Assembly: GCA_027080545.1 (NCBI GenBank)
Contig: JALWRV010000157.1
Location: forward strand, 1 to 7,178
Direction of reading: 5' to 3'
DNA from: Parvularculaceae bacterium
GTDB lineage: Bacteria > Pseudomonadota > Alphaproteobacteria > Caulobacterales > Parvularculaceae
Length of the DNA stretch: 7,178 nt
Shown: in pieces, positions 1-6,133 of the stretch
Position numbering within the stretch: position 1 is the stretch's first letter
Layout: every line of letters starts with the position of its first letter
Notes under the pieces: generated by a model
Databases searched by the model: none
Told to the model about the DNA's origin: nothing
Seen by the model: only the letters and a program-made list of their open reading frames with translations
Translations under genes and position numbers: made by a program

Positions 1-709
1 TAAAGATCGGGGTGGGGGAATAGGCCCCCATGCCCCCCGTATTGGGGCCCTTATCGCCATCAAAGGCGCGCTTATGATCTTGAGCCGCAATCATGGGGAG
101 AATGGTTTTGCCATCACACAAGGCAAAGAAACTTGCCTCTTGCCCGTGGAGAAATTCTTCGATGACAATCTCGGCACTGGCCTGCCCAAACTGTCCGGAG
201 AGCATTTCTTCTATGGCCTGCTCTGCCCGTGCCCGGTTTTGCGCAATGACCACACCCTTGCCGGCGGCAAGCCCATCGGCCTTGATCACAAAAGGCGCTT
301 GCATCTGGTCGAGAAAAGCCTTGGCGGGAGCCGAGGCCCGAAAACGCCCATAGCGGGCAGTGGGGATATTATATTTGGCGCACAAATCCTTGACGAACCC
401 TTTGGAGGATTCCAGCTGGGCCGCCCGCTGGCTGGGGCCAAAGCACGCAATGCCCGCCGTTTGGAGCCTGTCGGCAAGCCCGAGCGCCAACGGCACTTCC
501 GGCCCACAAACCACCAAATTGACGCCCTGCGCCTGCGCAAAAGCCACGATTGCCGGCAAATCATCATCCTTGATGGCAACGCACTCGGCCAGCCTCGCCA
601 TGCCCGGATTGCCCGGCACCGCCCAGAGTTTTTCCACTTTCGGGCTTTTCGCCAGCGCCCAAACGAGGGCATGCTCACGGCCACCACCACCAATTATAAG
701 AATGCGCAT
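1..709 (-). CDS. purD: Phosphoribosylamine-glycine ligase (GARS), N-terminal part, cut by left window edge
   Basis: PurD makes glycinamide ribonucleotide from phosphoribosylamine, glycine and ATP, the second step of de novo purine synthesis, in the cytoplasm. I translated 236 residues from the complement. The protein opens with MRILIIGGGGREHAL, the glycine-rich start of the family's N-terminal domain. GPEVPLA lies at about residues 69-75, the ATP-grasp segment with IKADGLAAGKG at about 142-152, and the signature GPNTGGMGAYSP at about 221-232. The family is usually about 420-430 residues, so slightly more than half is present. The frame is open to base 2. I chose the ATG at 707-709 because family members begin directly before the IGGGGREHA motif; an in-frame ATG three codons upstream (716-718) is possible. 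AGG lies about 10 bases before the chosen start. The gene diverges from the TonB-like gene and xseA, a neighbourhood I recall from many alphaproteobacteria. Confidence 0.97.
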   Translation of the reverse strand, partial: MRILIIGGGGREHALVWALAKSPKVEKLWAVPGNPGMARLAECVAIKDDDLPAIVAFAQAQGVNLVVCGPEVPLALGLADRLQTAGIACFGPSQRAAQLESSKGFVKDLCAKYNIPTARYGRFRASAPAKAFLDQMQAPFVIKADGLAAGKGVVIAQNRARAEQAIEEMLSGQFGQASAEIVIEEFLHGQEASFFALCDGKTILPMIAAQDHKRAFDGDKGPNTGGMGAYSPTPIF

Positions 710-738
710 CCCACCCATGCCTGTTAGCCTCACCAAAT

Positions 739-750
739 TGTCACATGACA
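739..750. promoter_or_regulatory. Perfect 12-bp palindrome in the purD / TonB-like divergent region (possible operator)
   Basis: TGTCACATGACA is two TGTCA/TGACA half-sites around a CA centre. It lies near the middle of the 71-base region between the divergent starts, so a regulator bound here could affect both genes. TTGTCA (738-743) resembles a -35 hexamer, but I see no -10 hexamer at a suitable distance. The first in-frame ATG of the TonB-like frame (745) lies inside the palindrome, which argues against that ATG as a start. The function is inferred; only the symmetry is seen. Confidence 0.3.
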
Positions 751-767
751 GCTTTTAGGCGTTCCGC

Positions 768-772
768 GAAGG
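768..772 (+). promoter_or_regulatory. Ribosome binding site that decides the start of the TonB-like gene
   Basis: GAAGG lies 8 bases before the ATG at 781. The upstream in-frame ATG at 745 has no purine-rich stretch before it (its upstream bases are CACCAAATTGTCAC). The start at 781 is therefore preferred, removing 12 residues from the longest open frame. Confidence 0.6.
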
Positions 773-780
773 TCTTTTCA

Positions 781-2220
781 ATGGTGGTTTTACGAGAAAT
801 TTTTCAGCCCCAATTCTGGACGCGGGACCGGAAACGGCGGGGGCTTGCCTTTGGGCTGGCCCTGAGCCTGAATCTCGTCCTGTTCATCTTTCTCGGCCTG
901 ACCTTGCGGGTGCGGATTGGCTTTGATTTACCGGATTTGGCCAATCCTCTACCGGTCGAGATCATCAGCGCCGCACAATATGCCGAACTGACAAAGCCAG
1001 AACCGGAGCCGGAACCAATATCTCTACCGAAAAAACAGCTGCGCATAGAGCCACCCCAACCCAAGCCAGAACCGCCAAAACCAGAGCCGGAGCCGGAGCC
1101 CATAACCACTCCACCACCAGAACCAAAGCCAACGGTCCAACCCGAAAAAGAAACCATCGAAATTCCCGATATCCTGCTGGAAGAAAAGCGCTTTACCCCT
1201 CCCGAAGCGGAAAGCGAGCCCTTACCGGAGATCATCACAGAAGAAATATCCCCGCAAATAGTCGAAAAACGCATCATTGTTGAAGAAACCCCCTTGGCGG
1301 AAATCGAACCCGAACCGGAAGCCCCACCGGAGCAAGACCTGCAAGACCAACCGGAACAAGCACCGCAACAGGCGGTGGCGGAAGATGATCTGCCCCTGAT
1401 CGAAGAAGATAGGCTTGTCGAAGAAACGCCGCCTCTGGAAGTTCCGCCAACAGAAGCGATCTTGGATAACCCTATTGAAGAGGAAATTATTGAAGAGGCT
1501 ATTGATGACCCTTTCGCGATTACCAGTAATCGCCCGAGCGAAGAGCAAGACCCGCCAGAAGAGATTGTGGTCCTCTCCCCCCCACCCCCCAATGAAGCAC
1601 CGAAACAGGCAGAAGAAACAATCCAACCCGCCCCTATTGCCAATAATGATGATCCTTATGCGGGGCTCACCGGGGCCGAGATTGATGCGCTCTATGCAAA
1701 ACGCTCCACCCGCCCCCTGCCCAATGTAAACCTACCTTCAACCGAAGCTGGCGGGTCTCTCGGGGTGACCGCCATCTATTGCCCGGAAGTTTTCGATAAT
1801 GAGGATAAGATACAAGAATGTGCCGGACGTCCGGAAATTCGTTCCGGCTGGCGACCCGGCCAAGAAGATTGGACGGAAGTGGTTCAAAGCTTGGCGCGCG
1901 GTGGTTTAACCACCACATCAAATCCAATCACCGGTCCGGCGGGAGAGCGCCACTATGCCCCTAACTCCCCTCACGCTCCCTTGACTACCGAGCAAGCTAT
2001 CATCGGCCGCAAAGCAGCGGAAAATTTAAAGGACGCCCGCAAAAATGTTGATGTACGGAATGCCTCTGTTGGCATACAAGAACAAACCCACGCTGATATG
2101 GGCGAGGGCGCAGAGGTGCCCAATTTTATCACCGACACATGGGAACCAAGCTGGACCCGCAATGATGAACCCTATATGGATAAAGACGTGCTGAAAGAAA
2201 TTGAAAAAGGGGATGAATGA
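781..2220 (+). CDS. TonB/TolA-like inner-membrane-anchored Pro/Glu-rich envelope protein
   Basis: A 479-residue protein of unproven function. A basic N-terminus (RDRKRR, about 15-20) precedes one hydrophobic membrane segment at about 22-42. A long Pro/Glu-rich stretch follows from about 70 to 285, with PEPEPEP-type runs, as in TonB and TolA proteins that span the periplasm. The C-terminal part, about 290-479, is of ordinary composition and has the protein's only two cysteines, C334 and C347, in a CPEVF...CAGRPE context; I do not recognise it as a TonB C-terminal domain. TonB and TolA carry SxxxH in the membrane helix. Here the corresponding S29 is followed by V33, so the histidine is missing. 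The start is chosen by the ribosome binding site at 768-772; an ATG at 745 would give 491 residues. The stop overlaps the xseA start, so the two are probably co-translated. Automated annotation would probably call it TonB or TolA; I hold only the topology as firm. Confidence 0.8.
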   Translation: MVVLREIFQPQFWTRDRKRRGLAFGLALSLNLVLFIFLGLTLRVRIGFDLPDLANPLPVEIISAAQYAELTKPEPEPEPISLPKKQLRIEPPQPKPEPPKPEPEPEPITTPPPEPKPTVQPEKETIEIPDILLEEKRFTPPEAESEPLPEIITEEISPQIVEKRIIVEETPLAEIEPEPEAPPEQDLQDQPEQAPQQAVAEDDLPLIEEDRLVEETPPLEVPPTEAILDNPIEEEIIEEAIDDPFAITSNRPSEEQDPPEEIVVLSPPPPNEAPKQAEETIQPAPIANNDDPYAGLTGAEIDALYAKRSTRPLPNVNLPSTEAGGSLGVTAIYCPEVFDNEDKIQECAGRPEIRSGWRPGQEDWTEVVQSLARGGLTTTSNPITGPAGERHYAPNSPHAPLTTEQAIIGRKAAENLKDARKNVDVRNASVGIQEQTHADMGEGAEVPNFITDTWEPSWTRNDEPYMDKDVLKEIEKGDE

Positions 2221-3677
2221 TGGCGCTGCGCCCAAAGCCCCCCTCACCTGGCTCTCCCTCACCCAGTAATGGCGCTGGGGGTAATGTGGCTGAATTTTCC
2301 GTCTCCGAGCTTTCTAGCCAGATCAAACGCATGATCGAAGGCTCGTTTGAGCATGTGCGGGTGCGAGGCGAATTGGGGCGGGTTGTTATTGCTGCATCGG
2401 GCCATGTCTATCTGGATTTAAAGGATGATCGGGCCTCCCTTTCTGGGGTTATCTGGAAAGGTCAAGCCGCGCGCTTGCGCATCAAGCCCGAACAGGGATT
2501 GGAAATTATCGCCACCGGTCGCCTGACCACATTTCCCGGCCAATCGAAATATCAGATCGTTATTGAAAGTCTGGAGCCTGCTGGGGCGGGAGCCCTGATG
2601 GCGCTTTTTGAAGAACGCAAGAAAAAACTTGCCGCCGAGGGGCTGTTCGATGAGTCCCGAAAAAAGCCCCTGCCTTTTTTACCCCGTACCATTGGGGTTG
2701 TGACCTCGCCCTCCGGGGCAGTTATTCGCGACATTTTACATCGTTTGCGCGATCGCTTCCCGGTGCATGTCTTGGTTTGGCCAAGCCTTGTGCAGGGTGA
2801 AAAAGCGCCTCAACAAATCATTGATGGTATTGAAGGGTTCAATCGATTGTCTCCCAATGGTTCTGTGCCCAGACCAGACGTGCTGATTGTCGCCCGTGGG
2901 GGCGGATCACTGGAGGATTTGTGGGGATTTAATGATGAGGCTTTGGCGCGCGCCGTAGCGGCCAGCACTATTCCGCTGATCTCGGCGGTAGGGCACGAAA
3001 CCGATACCACCCTAATCGATTATGTTGCCGATAAACGCGCCCCCACCCCTAGCGCTGCAGCAGAAATGGCGGTGCCTGTCCGCACGGAAATTTTAAGCGA
3101 GCTTAACCGCAAAAACCAACGTTTGGTGAGCCTAGCCGGACGCCAATTCGACCATGCCTCCATGCGATTAACCGCAGCCACACGCGGGCTGGGGAAAGCC
3201 GATCGGCTTTTAGAAACGCCCACCCAACAGCTCGACCGGGCCGAACAAGATCTAAAACGTGGCCGCGCCCATTTGTTGCAACGCCGCCAAAACCAACTTT
3301 CGGCCCTGCGCCTTACACCCAACGCCTTAACCCGGGAAATGGCGCGGCAGGCACAATCCTTGGAGAGCCTGACAAGCCGCGCTCAAAAATCTTTCAACCG
3401 CCTATGGCAGGACAAAAGAAACCGCTTGGAACATGCCAGCGCCTTGCTGAAATCCTATTCCTATAAAAATATTTTGGAACGGGGCTTTGCCTTGGTGCTC
3501 GATGAAAAAGCACAGCCCATTCGAAAAGCCGCCGCAGCCCCCGATGGGGCAGACGCAATTGTGCGTTTTATCGATGGGGATCGGGCTATCCATTTTAAGT
3601 CTCAAGGCGCACCGACCAAAAAGAAACGGAAATCCCCCAAGAAAAATGTTGCGCCGAAGCAGGAAAGTCTGTTTTAG
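2217..3677 (+). CDS. xseA: Exodeoxyribonuclease VII large subunit
   Basis: XseA is the catalytic subunit of ExoVII, which with several copies of XseB degrades single-stranded DNA from both ends into short oligonucleotides. At 486 residues it is of normal length. A Pro/Ser-rich lead of about 22 residues precedes the OB-fold domain at about 24-115 (EFSVSELSSQIKR, VRVRGEL). The catalytic domain shows GVVTSPSGAVIRD at 160-172, ARGGGSLEDLWGFND at 226-240, and GHETDTT followed by RAPTPSAAAE at 259-283. A charged, probably coiled segment follows at about 285-420, then LERGFALV and a Lys-rich tail ending in QESLF (482-486). The start overlaps the upstream stop (ATGA). GGGG at 2209-2212 lies 4 bases before the ATG at 2217 and 7 before the in-frame ATG at 2220, which may be the real start; the products differ by one Met. 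xseB is not in this window. Confidence 0.97.
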   Translation: MMALRPKPPSPGSPSPSNGAGGNVAEFSVSELSSQIKRMIEGSFEHVRVRGELGRVVIAASGHVYLDLKDDRASLSGVIWKGQAARLRIKPEQGLEIIATGRLTTFPGQSKYQIVIESLEPAGAGALMALFEERKKKLAAEGLFDESRKKPLPFLPRTIGVVTSPSGAVIRDILHRLRDRFPVHVLVWPSLVQGEKAPQQIIDGIEGFNRLSPNGSVPRPDVLIVARGGGSLEDLWGFNDEALARAVAASTIPLISAVGHETDTTLIDYVADKRAPTPSAAAEMAVPVRTEILSELNRKNQRLVSLAGRQFDHASMRLTAATRGLGKADRLLETPTQQLDRAEQDLKRGRAHLLQRRQNQLSALRLTPNALTREMARQAQSLESLTSRAQKSFNRLWQDKRNRLEHASALLKSYSYKNILERGFALVLDEKAQPIRKAAAAPDGADAIVRFIDGDRAIHFKSQGAPTKKKRKSPKKNVAPKQESLF

Positions 3678-3687
3678 AGTCTGTTTT
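3678..3687 (+). repeat. Second copy of a 10-base direct repeat spanning the xseA stop
   Basis: AGTCTGTTTT occurs at 3666-3675, inside the last codons and stop of xseA, and again at 3678-3687, separated by AG: a 12-base-period duplication. The second copy would re-encode Ser-Leu-Phe after the stop. No hairpin precedes the T-runs, so it is not a convincing terminator. Confidence 0.6.
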
Positions 3688-3779
3688 TAAGAGTGCCCGC
3701 ATCACAATTATTCTCATTTAATCAATATCTTATGCAATTTTTTCAATAATTTCTCAACTCAGATAAAAAGGTCATCCTA

Positions 3780-3807
3780 TCGTCACAGACATGAAATAGG
3801 CTATAGT
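3780..3807 (+). promoter_or_regulatory. Candidate sigma-70-type promoter for the DUF2093-M23-Kazal genes
   Basis: TCGTCA (3780-3785, 4 of 6 matches to TTGACA), a 16-base spacer and TATAGT (3802-3807, 5 of 6 matches to TATAAT) lie in the AT-rich 173-base gap after xseA. Transcription would start near 3814, leaving a leader of about 37 bases before the ATG at 3851. The 8-bp palindrome GTGATCAC (3806-3813) overlaps the -10 end and start point, a place where a repressor could bind. A CCTAT/ATAGG inverted repeat (3776-3780 and 3796-3800) flanks the spacer. The rest of the gap, 3688-3775, is AT-rich without a clear signal. Confidence 0.4.
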
Positions 3808-3850
3808 GATCACCATCATTACCATCGGTTCTGATTTAGAAAGGCCCTGA

Positions 3851-4057
3851 ATGAACCCGTTTGATTCCAGCGCTGGCGGCGAAGCCAAAGTAAAATTTCT
3901 CGATGCGGATTTTGTGGTCCTGCGTCCCGGGGCCTATGTCATTTGCGCTGTTACCGGCGCAAAAATTCCTCTCAATAAGTTGAAATATTGGAATGTGGAC
4001 AAGCAACAAGCCTATGCCACCGCCGAAGCCTCTCTTAAAGGATTTAATGGTCCATAA
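3851..4057 (+). CDS. DUF2093 family protein
   Basis: A 68-residue protein of unknown function, recognised by the family pattern: an acidic/basic lead (EAKVKFLDADF), a PGxYV turn, CAVTG at 32-36, then IPLNKLKYW at 39-47 and a Gln/Tyr/Ala segment (VDKQQAYATAEAS). The length is typical. It has one cysteine (C32), no signal peptide and no membrane segment, so it should be cytoplasmic. GAAAGG at 3839-3844 lies 6 bases before the ATG. The gene comes directly after xseA, an adjacency I recall from many alphaproteobacteria, but a 173-base gap with its own promoter candidate separates them. It is followed after 32 bases by the M23 peptidase, so it probably heads that transcript. No role is known to me, and I infer none beyond the linkage. 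Confidence 0.88.
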   Translation: MNPFDSSAGGEAKVKFLDADFVVLRPGAYVICAVTGAKIPLNKLKYWNVDKQQAYATAEASLKGFNGP

Positions 4058-4089
4058 TCGGCCTTAACAATTTTGTGGAGTAACCATCA

Positions 4090-5112
4090 ATGTTGAAATT
4101 TGTGAACCGGCCTAAAAGACTTGTCTTTCTAGCCATTTTGGCACTATCCGGTTTTGGTCTTTCCGGTGGGGCCATGGGCTATTGGCTGCAACAAAACAAA
4201 ACAGACAATGATATGAGCGCAGCCAAAGCCGCACTGAAAGAAATGACATTGTCCGGGAACAAAATCGAAAGCCAAGCCTCCGCCTATAAAATAGCCGCAT
4301 TGGATGCAAGCGAAACAAAAGATGTTTCCCCCGCTGCCGTCCCGACTTTTAGCGGAGAGTTTACCCAAGGCAGTATCGTATTCGGCCAAACGCTGGCCGG
4401 CGCTACGGTGATGCTCGACACTATATCCGTGCCTGTGGATGCCGATGGCTGGTTTGTTTTAGGGTTTACCCGCGATCACCCGGAAAGCGCCAATCTAACG
4501 ATCACCACACCGGATGGTACGCGCTGGGAGAAAAATCTTACCATTACCGGGCGAAAATTTAATATTGAACGCATTGATGGGCTACCGGATAACAAGGTCA
4601 GCACCTATACGGACGAAGAGCTGGCGCGCATTGGCCGTGACAAGAAATTGAAAACAGCCGCACGCGCACGGTCGGTTAAAGAGGCCTTATGGCGCTCTGG
4701 TTTTGCTTGGCCCGTAACCGGTCGCATCTCTGGCGAATATGGGTCACAACGTATTTTAAACGGAATTCCCAAACGCATGCATTCGGGTGTTGATGTAGCC
4801 GCCCCTGAAGGCACCGACGTGCTGGCGCCGGCAGACGGCATCGTCACCCTCGCGCAATCGGATATGTATTTTGAAGGCGGGTTGGTGTTTCTTGACCATG
4901 GGCAACAGCTAGAAAGCGTGTTCATGCATATGTCGCGGGTCGATGTTAAACCCGGCGATAGAATTAAAAAGGGCGATGTTATTGGAGCGGTGGGCATGAC
5001 CGGGCGCGCCACGGGGCCCCATTTGCACTGGTCCATGAATTGGCATCATAAGCTGGTTGATCCACGACTTGTCGCCGGTGATATGCAGGCCGGTGGCGAA
5101 AAAGAACGCTAG
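4090..5112 (+). CDS. M23 (LytM-type) peptidoglycan endopeptidase, membrane-anchored
   Basis: A 340-residue zinc metalloendopeptidase of the M23/LytM family, expected to cut peptide cross-links of peptidoglycan in the periplasm. An N-terminal hydrophobic segment at about 11-32 is an anchor or uncleaved signal. A domain at about 83-175 (FTQGSIVFGQ, DADGWFVLGF, then NIERIDGLPDNKV) precedes the catalytic domain at about 205-330. The active site is complete: H231 and D235 in HSGVD, H280 in FMHMS, and H311/H313 in GPHLHW. By LytM analogy H231, D235 and H313 bind zinc, and H280 and H311 are catalytic. It therefore looks like an active enzyme, not an EnvC/NlpD-type degenerate activator. GGAG at 4077-4080 lies 9 bases before the ATG. 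The gene lies 32 bases after the DUF2093 gene and 10 bases before the Kazal lipoprotein gene, so these are probably one transcript. Confidence 0.94.
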   Translation: MLKFVNRPKRLVFLAILALSGFGLSGGAMGYWLQQNKTDNDMSAAKAALKEMTLSGNKIESQASAYKIAALDASETKDVSPAAVPTFSGEFTQGSIVFGQTLAGATVMLDTISVPVDADGWFVLGFTRDHPESANLTITTPDGTRWEKNLTITGRKFNIERIDGLPDNKVSTYTDEELARIGRDKKLKTAARARSVKEALWRSGFAWPVTGRISGEYGSQRILNGIPKRMHSGVDVAAPEGTDVLAPADGIVTLAQSDMYFEGGLVFLDHGQQLESVFMHMSRVDVKPGDRIKKGDVIGAVGMTGRATGPHLHWSMNWHHKLVDPRLVAGDMQAGGEKER

Positions 5113-5116
5113 GAGG
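5111..5116 (+). promoter_or_regulatory. Ribosome binding site overlapping the M23 stop codon; decides the Kazal gene start
   Basis: AGGAGG shares its first two bases with the TAG stop of the M23 gene and lies 6 bases before the ATG at 5123. It is a full-strength Shine-Dalgarno sequence. This picks 5123 over the in-frame ATG at 5057 inside the M23 gene, and the 5123 start alone puts a lipoprotein signal at the N-terminus. A ribosome ending the peptidase would be sitting on this site, suggesting coupled translation. Confidence 0.85.
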
Positions 5117-5122
5117 CCATCC

Positions 5123-5494
5123 ATGAAGGGTCTGATCATTTCGTTATTATTTATCTTTATCGGTGGCGCGGGCTTGTCTTCTTGCTCCCTAATGGCAACA
5201 ACCGCTCCTGACGCTAGCGCAAAACCTACAAACCGCCCGATGCAAGCCTCAGAGGGCGAATTATGTGGCGGGATCGCCGCTATTGCCTGTAACGGGGAAA
5301 ATCTTTATTGCGCCACAGAAAATGCAACCTGTGGTCAAATGGCTGATGCTTCCGGCATCTGCCGTGTGAAGCCGGAAGTTTGCACCATGGATTACACCCC
5401 GGTATGCGGCTGTGATGGCAAAACCTATTCCAATGACTGCGTCGCCACTAGCGCGGGGGTAAATGTTGCCCACAAAGGCGCGTGTGCTGACTAA
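5123..5494 (+). CDS. Lipoprotein with a Kazal-type protease inhibitor domain
   Basis: A 123-residue secreted lipoprotein. A signal peptide (MKGLIISLLFIFIGG) ends in the lipobox L18-S19-S20-C21; Ser at +2 gives no inner-membrane retention signal, so the outer membrane is likely. A low-complexity linker leads to a Cys-rich region. C48, C56, C63 and C70 form an N-terminal half (CGGIAAIAC, CGQMADASGIC) often seen before bacterial Kazal domains. The Kazal domain at about 80-121 has C80, C87, C95, C97, C106 and C121 with the hallmark PVCGCDGKTYSNDC. Ten cysteines in the mature part beyond C21 would allow five disulfides. Kazal domains classically block serine proteases; the target here is unknown. 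The gene follows the M23 peptidase by 10 bases with the ribosome binding site on its stop. It converges with the DUF2937 gene, with a 22-base gap and no clear terminator. Confidence 0.92.
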   Translation: MKGLIISLLFIFIGGAGLSSCSLMATTAPDASAKPTNRPMQASEGELCGGIAAIACNGENLYCATENATCGQMADASGICRVKPEVCTMDYTPVCGCDGKTYSNDCVATSAGVNVAHKGACAD

Positions 5495-5516
5495 TTAATG
5501 TACGACTAGCACCACC

Positions 5517-6026
5517 TTAAGCCCAGCGTCCATCCGGCTCATCGCGGCGCTTGAAGGGTGCGCCAATAATCGAAAACAAGAGCGAAAAAACCAGCCAAGA
5601 ACCGACAAACCCGCCACCACCATAAGCGGCCCCATCAATTGTCGTCGGTATGGCGGGTTTAAATTCTTCCGCAACCGATAGGACAATATCTTTTTGATAG
5701 GTTTGGGCCAAAATAAGCGGGCGCTTTAATTCAGGGGCGTTTTGTAGGCTGGTGAGATGGGCCGATAATAATTCATAGCGCTCAATGGCATCAGCATAGG
5801 AGCTGCATAACGCATCCAACAGGCCGCTTGCGCTATCACACTCTTTTAAGGCCTGATCGCGGCTATACCCATAGGCTGCAACATCGGCGTCGAATTTTTC
5901 GACCATGGGCCGCAACTCATCCACCCGCCCATTGAGATTTTGCATATATTGCAGGGTGAAACCCGGCCCTTGCGACCCCAATAACCCGCCCGCAATAGCC
6001 AGAATCATGGCCAGAAACTTACCCAT
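5517..6026 (-). CDS. DUF2937 family membrane protein
   Basis: A 169-residue protein of unknown function matching the DUF2937 pattern: a short hydrophobic N-terminal segment (about 4-17) running into GGLLGSQGPGF at 13-23. A predicted helical region follows, with LNGRVDELRPMVEKFDAD and YERY/ELLSAHL-like segments at about 30-110, then a second membrane segment at about 139-157 and a basic tail (KRRDEPDGR). The likely arrangement is two membrane helices with a helical domain between, on the side opposite to the basic tail or the same side depending on N-terminal cleavage; this is inferred. AGGAGGGG (6033-6040, complement) lies 6 bases before the ATG at 6024-6026. The gene lies 107 bases downstream of the DksA-like gene on the same strand, and a weak promoter candidate in that gap means it may be transcribed alone. 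Confidence 0.85.
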   Translation of the reverse strand: MGKFLAMILAIAGGLLGSQGPGFTLQYMQNLNGRVDELRPMVEKFDADVAAYGYSRDQALKECDSASGLLDALCSSYADAIERYELLSAHLTSLQNAPELKRPLILAQTYQKDIVLSVAEEFKPAIPTTIDGAAYGGGGFVGSWLVFSLLFSIIGAPFKRRDEPDGRWA

Positions 6027-6080
6027 TTGATACCCCTCCTGAGTACGATATGACAGGCCCCACGCCCATTTGTGTGGCTA

Positions 6081-6108
6081 AGTTTAGCGCAATATGCGAG
6101 ATTGGAAA
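6081..6108 (-). promoter_or_regulatory. Weak promoter candidate for the DUF2937 gene
   Basis: On the minus strand TTTCCA (6103-6108, 4 of 6), a 16-base spacer and TAAACT (6081-6086, 4 of 6) precede the DUF2937 gene, with a start near 6074 and a leader of about 48 bases. Both hexamers are poor matches. The gap between the DksA-like and DUF2937 genes (6027-6133) has no convincing terminator hairpin, so read-through from the DksA-like gene is equally possible. Confidence 0.25.
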
Positions 6109-6133
6109 GGGCTATTGATAAAAGCGCCTGAGA

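Noticed and set aside
74..727. Open frame of 217 codons on the plus strand opposite purD, and shorter neighbours
   Set aside because: The minus strand encodes an unmistakable PurD over the same bases; the plus-strand translations have no family features and arise from its codon bias.
745..780. Upstream ATG extending the TonB-like protein by 12 residues
   Set aside because: No Shine-Dalgarno sequence precedes it and it falls inside a palindrome, whereas the ATG at 781 has GAAGG at good spacing.
804..1643. 279-codon Ser/Gly-rich open frame opposite the TonB-like gene
   Set aside because: It is the mirror of Pro/Glu codon runs (PEPEP gives GSGSG on the other strand), with no ribosome binding site or recognisable domain.
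5057..5122. Upstream ATG extending the Kazal lipoprotein into the M23 gene
   Set aside because: It would bury the lipoprotein signal peptide internally; AGGAGG directly before 5123 marks the real start.
5484..5512. GTGCT/AGCAC inverted repeat across the convergent Kazal and DUF2937 ends as a bidirectional terminator
   Set aside because: A five-base stem with a 19-base loop and no T-run on either side is too weak to call.
6060..6078. CCAC/GTGG hairpin between the DksA-like and DUF2937 genes as a terminator
   Set aside because: Only four stem pairs, with no T-run after it in the direction of transcription.
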